64,000 bases of DNA from Streptomyces changanensis (lineage in GTDB: Bacteria; Actinomycetota; Actinomycetes; Streptomycetales; Streptomycetaceae): the NCBI RefSeq assembly GCF_024600715.1, contig NZ_CP102332.1:5518001-5582000 (forward strand). Reading direction: 5' to 3'. Of the stretch, positions 61,282 through 64,000 are shown in pieces. The stretch's first letter is position 1, and every line of letters begins with the position of its first letter. The position numbers were made by a program, and so were the translations under genes. The notes under the pieces are model-generated. The model made no database searches and had not been told where the DNA came from. It was given only the letters and a program-made list of their open reading frames with translations.

Positions 61282-62193
61282 TCACGCCCCCCGCGCGAGC
61301 AGGTCGTCGGCGGGCGAGTTGACCGGCTGGGGCGTGCCCGTGAGGTCCATGACGAACAGGGGCAGCCCCACGCCGTCGGCGCGGGCGCGGGCCTTGTCCT
61401 CGTACCCGGCGAGGGAGAAGCACACGGCCACCGCCGCCGCCGCGAGCCCCTCCAGCCACAGGCACTCCACGGCGCGCAGGGCGACGGGCCGGGTCGTCGG
61501 GTCGACCTGCGCGACCAGACCGGGGCCCCGCAGCTCGATGCCGGACGACACGGCCGCGCGACGCTCCTCCGGCTGGACGACCTCCCGGAATCCGAGCCAC
61601 CGCAGATACAGCGCGGCGGTGGTGACCGCGTCCCGGGCGGTGCGGATGGTGACCGGGTGGAAGGCGGGGCGGGCGACAGGCGGGGGAGGGGGCGGTACGG
61701 GGGCGGTGTGGACCGTGGAGACGCCCGTGGTGGACGCGGTCGCCTCGGGGGGTCCGGACGGTTCCTGGCCGGGGGGCGGCCCCGAGGCGCCGGCGGTGGT
61801 GTCCGGGGCGGTCGCAGGGCCTGGCGCGTCGGGCCCGGTCGTGTGATCACCGGTCGTCTCGCGTCTCGTCGCGCCCGTGCCCGGGGGGTCGAAGCGCACG
61901 GGTCCGCCGAGTCTGCTCGGGTTCGTCGTGGTGACCGGCCGTACCGGAACCCGCAGGACCGCTCCGCAGGGGCAGCCGAGCTCCGGCTGCGGCCACTGGC
62001 CCAGCCGACGGCAGGCACCGCAGCGGACGGTGACCCACTCGTCCGTCCAGGTGCGGTGCGTGATGGGCTCGGCGGGGGCGCCGCGCATCACGGGAGGGGC
62101 CACCGGCGCGCCGCACGCGCACGGGTAGACGGGCGCTGTGTACGCGTGTGCGCGGCGGCAGGCCGGGCAGCGCACCGGCACGTTCTCTCCCAC
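61282..62193 (-). CDS. Zinc-ribbon protein with degenerate Mrr-like C-terminal domain
   Basis: A 303-residue protein. The N-terminus carries two CxxC pairs (CPAC with CACG; CGAC with CPCG), suggesting two zinc ribbons. A Pro/Thr/Ala-rich linker (about 105-185) follows. The last 110 residues resemble restriction-endonuclease (Mrr_cat) folds: YLRWLGFREVV, GIELRGPGLVAQVDP and YEDKARARADGVGLPLFVMD. In active Mrr enzymes the motif is GxDx...QxK; here the first acidic residue is Glu and the Lys is Asp (QVD), so nuclease activity is doubtful. GTG 62193 follows GAAGAAGGGGG. Confidence 0.6.
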   Translation of the reverse strand: MGENVPVRCPACRRAHAYTAPVYPCACGAPVAPPVMRGAPAEPITHRTWTDEWVTVRCGACRRLGQWPQPELGCPCGAVLRVPVRPVTTTNPSRLGGPVRFDPPGTGATRRETTGDHTTGPDAPGPATAPDTTAGASGPPPGQEPSGPPEATASTTGVSTVHTAPVPPPPPPVARPAFHPVTIRTARDAVTTAALYLRWLGFREVVQPEERRAAVSSGIELRGPGLVAQVDPTTRPVALRAVECLWLEGLAAAAVAVCFSLAGYEDKARARADGVGLPLFVMDLTGTPQPVNSPADDLLARGA

Positions 62194-62267
62194 GGCGATC
62201 GGCCCCCTTCTTCGCGTCCCCCATGGTCCACCACGCGCGCGTGCTTGGGGAGGCATTCGGCCATCCC

Positions 62268-62297
62268 TTGACGGGTTCCGGGGACCCGGCCTACATT
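62268..62297 (+). promoter_or_regulatory. Candidate housekeeping promoter of gcl
   Basis: TTGACG (62268-62273), 18 bases, TACATT (62292-62297). Transcription would begin around 62304, inside the first operator at 62300-62314. Confidence 0.5.
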
Positions 62298-62299
62298 GC

Positions 62300-62335
62300 T
62301 TCCGTATAACAGAAATAGTATTCCGCATTACGGAA
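62300..62335 (+). promoter_or_regulatory. Two tandem TTCCG-N5-CGGAA-type operators upstream of gcl
   Basis: TTCCGTATAACAGAA (62300-62314) is an imperfect and TTCCGCATTACGGAA (62321-62335) a perfect 15-base palindrome, with centres 21 bases apart (two helical turns). The form resembles sites of IclR-family regulators such as AllR, which control glyoxylate and allantoin genes including gcl in streptomycetes. Confidence 0.65.
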
Positions 62336-62405
62336 GACGAGAACGGATCGACGCTCTCAGGTGGCGCGACAGAGCCGGATCCGCCAGGCCGAAGCAGGAG
62401 CACCC

Positions 62406-64000
<1,595 letters not shown>

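Overview
The window is chromosomal DNA from a high-GC actinomycete, almost certainly Streptomyces. The evidence is the very high G+C with strong third-position bias, frequent GTG starts, stop/start overlaps of the ATGA and GTGA type, and typical streptomycete families: a subtilisin inhibitor (SSI-like), a SigB/F-type sigma factor with SpoIIAB/RsbW-like kinases, PAS-ANTAR, DUF2267, FG-GAP proteins, an RHS/DNRLRE giant protein and an initiator tRNA with the C1-U72 mismatch.

Region 1 (1-12.6 kb, minus strand) is one long siderophore operon. It runs from a diaminobutyrate-type aminotransferase through PLP decarboxylase 1, an N-hydroxylase, an NIS synthetase, a GNAT acyltransferase, an MFS exporter, PLP decarboxylase 2, a second NIS synthetase and an ABC ATPase to the start of a substrate-binding lipoprotein. 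Most junctions overlap by 4 bases. An IdeR/DmdR-type iron box (12610-12628) sits upstream of the first gene. The gene set matches a citrate-hydroxamate siderophore of the schizokinen/rhizobactin kind, but with two paralogous decarboxylases.

Region 2 (12.9-27.5 kb) holds a GH65 disaccharide phosphorylase coupled to a beta-phosphoglucomutase-like HAD enzyme, a class A beta-lactamase, and a secreted FG-GAP protein whose trypsin domain has lost its catalytic His and Ser. It continues with an RsbW-like kinase, a DUF2267 protein, a secreted amidohydrolase-like protein with an F5/8-type C domain, a DUF2165 membrane protein, an FAD oxidoreductase and RecQ.

Region 3 (27.7-37.8 kb) is a stress-signalling neighbourhood. 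It contains a PLD-type phosphatidyltransferase, a SigB/F-type sigma factor, two more stand-alone ATPase anti-sigma proteins, a STAS antagonist and a PAS-ANTAR protein. Two matching promoters (GCAT-N15-GGGTAT) lie upstream of the sigma gene and of one kinase gene. Also here are an ArsR-like fragment, a divergent TetR/SRPBCC pair with a palindromic operator, a CorA-type channel with a Gln/Gly-rich insert, and the SSI inhibitor.

Region 4 (37.9-47.1 kb) carries a SulP permease and divergent MerR regulator sharing an operator, a PH-domain membrane protein, a methyltransferase, an AI-2E family permease, a frameshifted secreted-protein gene and a large secreted PGRP-type amidase.

Region 5 (47.3-55.7 kb) is the most accessory-looking part. 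A 5.4 kb RHS/YD-repeat protein ends in an unrecognised tip of about 122 residues (aromatic/basic, then Gly-zipper, then Cys-containing) and is followed by a small three-helix membrane protein, a candidate immunity partner. The 5' end of the RHS gene is frameshifted, probably by an internal deletion. Next come a LysR remnant, tRNA-fMet, and two adjacent genes (alpha/beta hydrolase, DHFR-like reductase) each broken by frameshifts.

Region 6 (56.1-64 kb) has a second CorA, an AlkZ-like winged-helix protein, an acyl-CoA synthetase, a GNAT, a zinc-ribbon protein with a degenerate Mrr-like domain, and the start of glyoxylate carboligase (gcl) behind two tandem TTCCG-N5-CGGAA-type operators. A 75-bp intergenic repeat occurs downstream of both the GH65 gene and the acyl-CoA synthetase gene.
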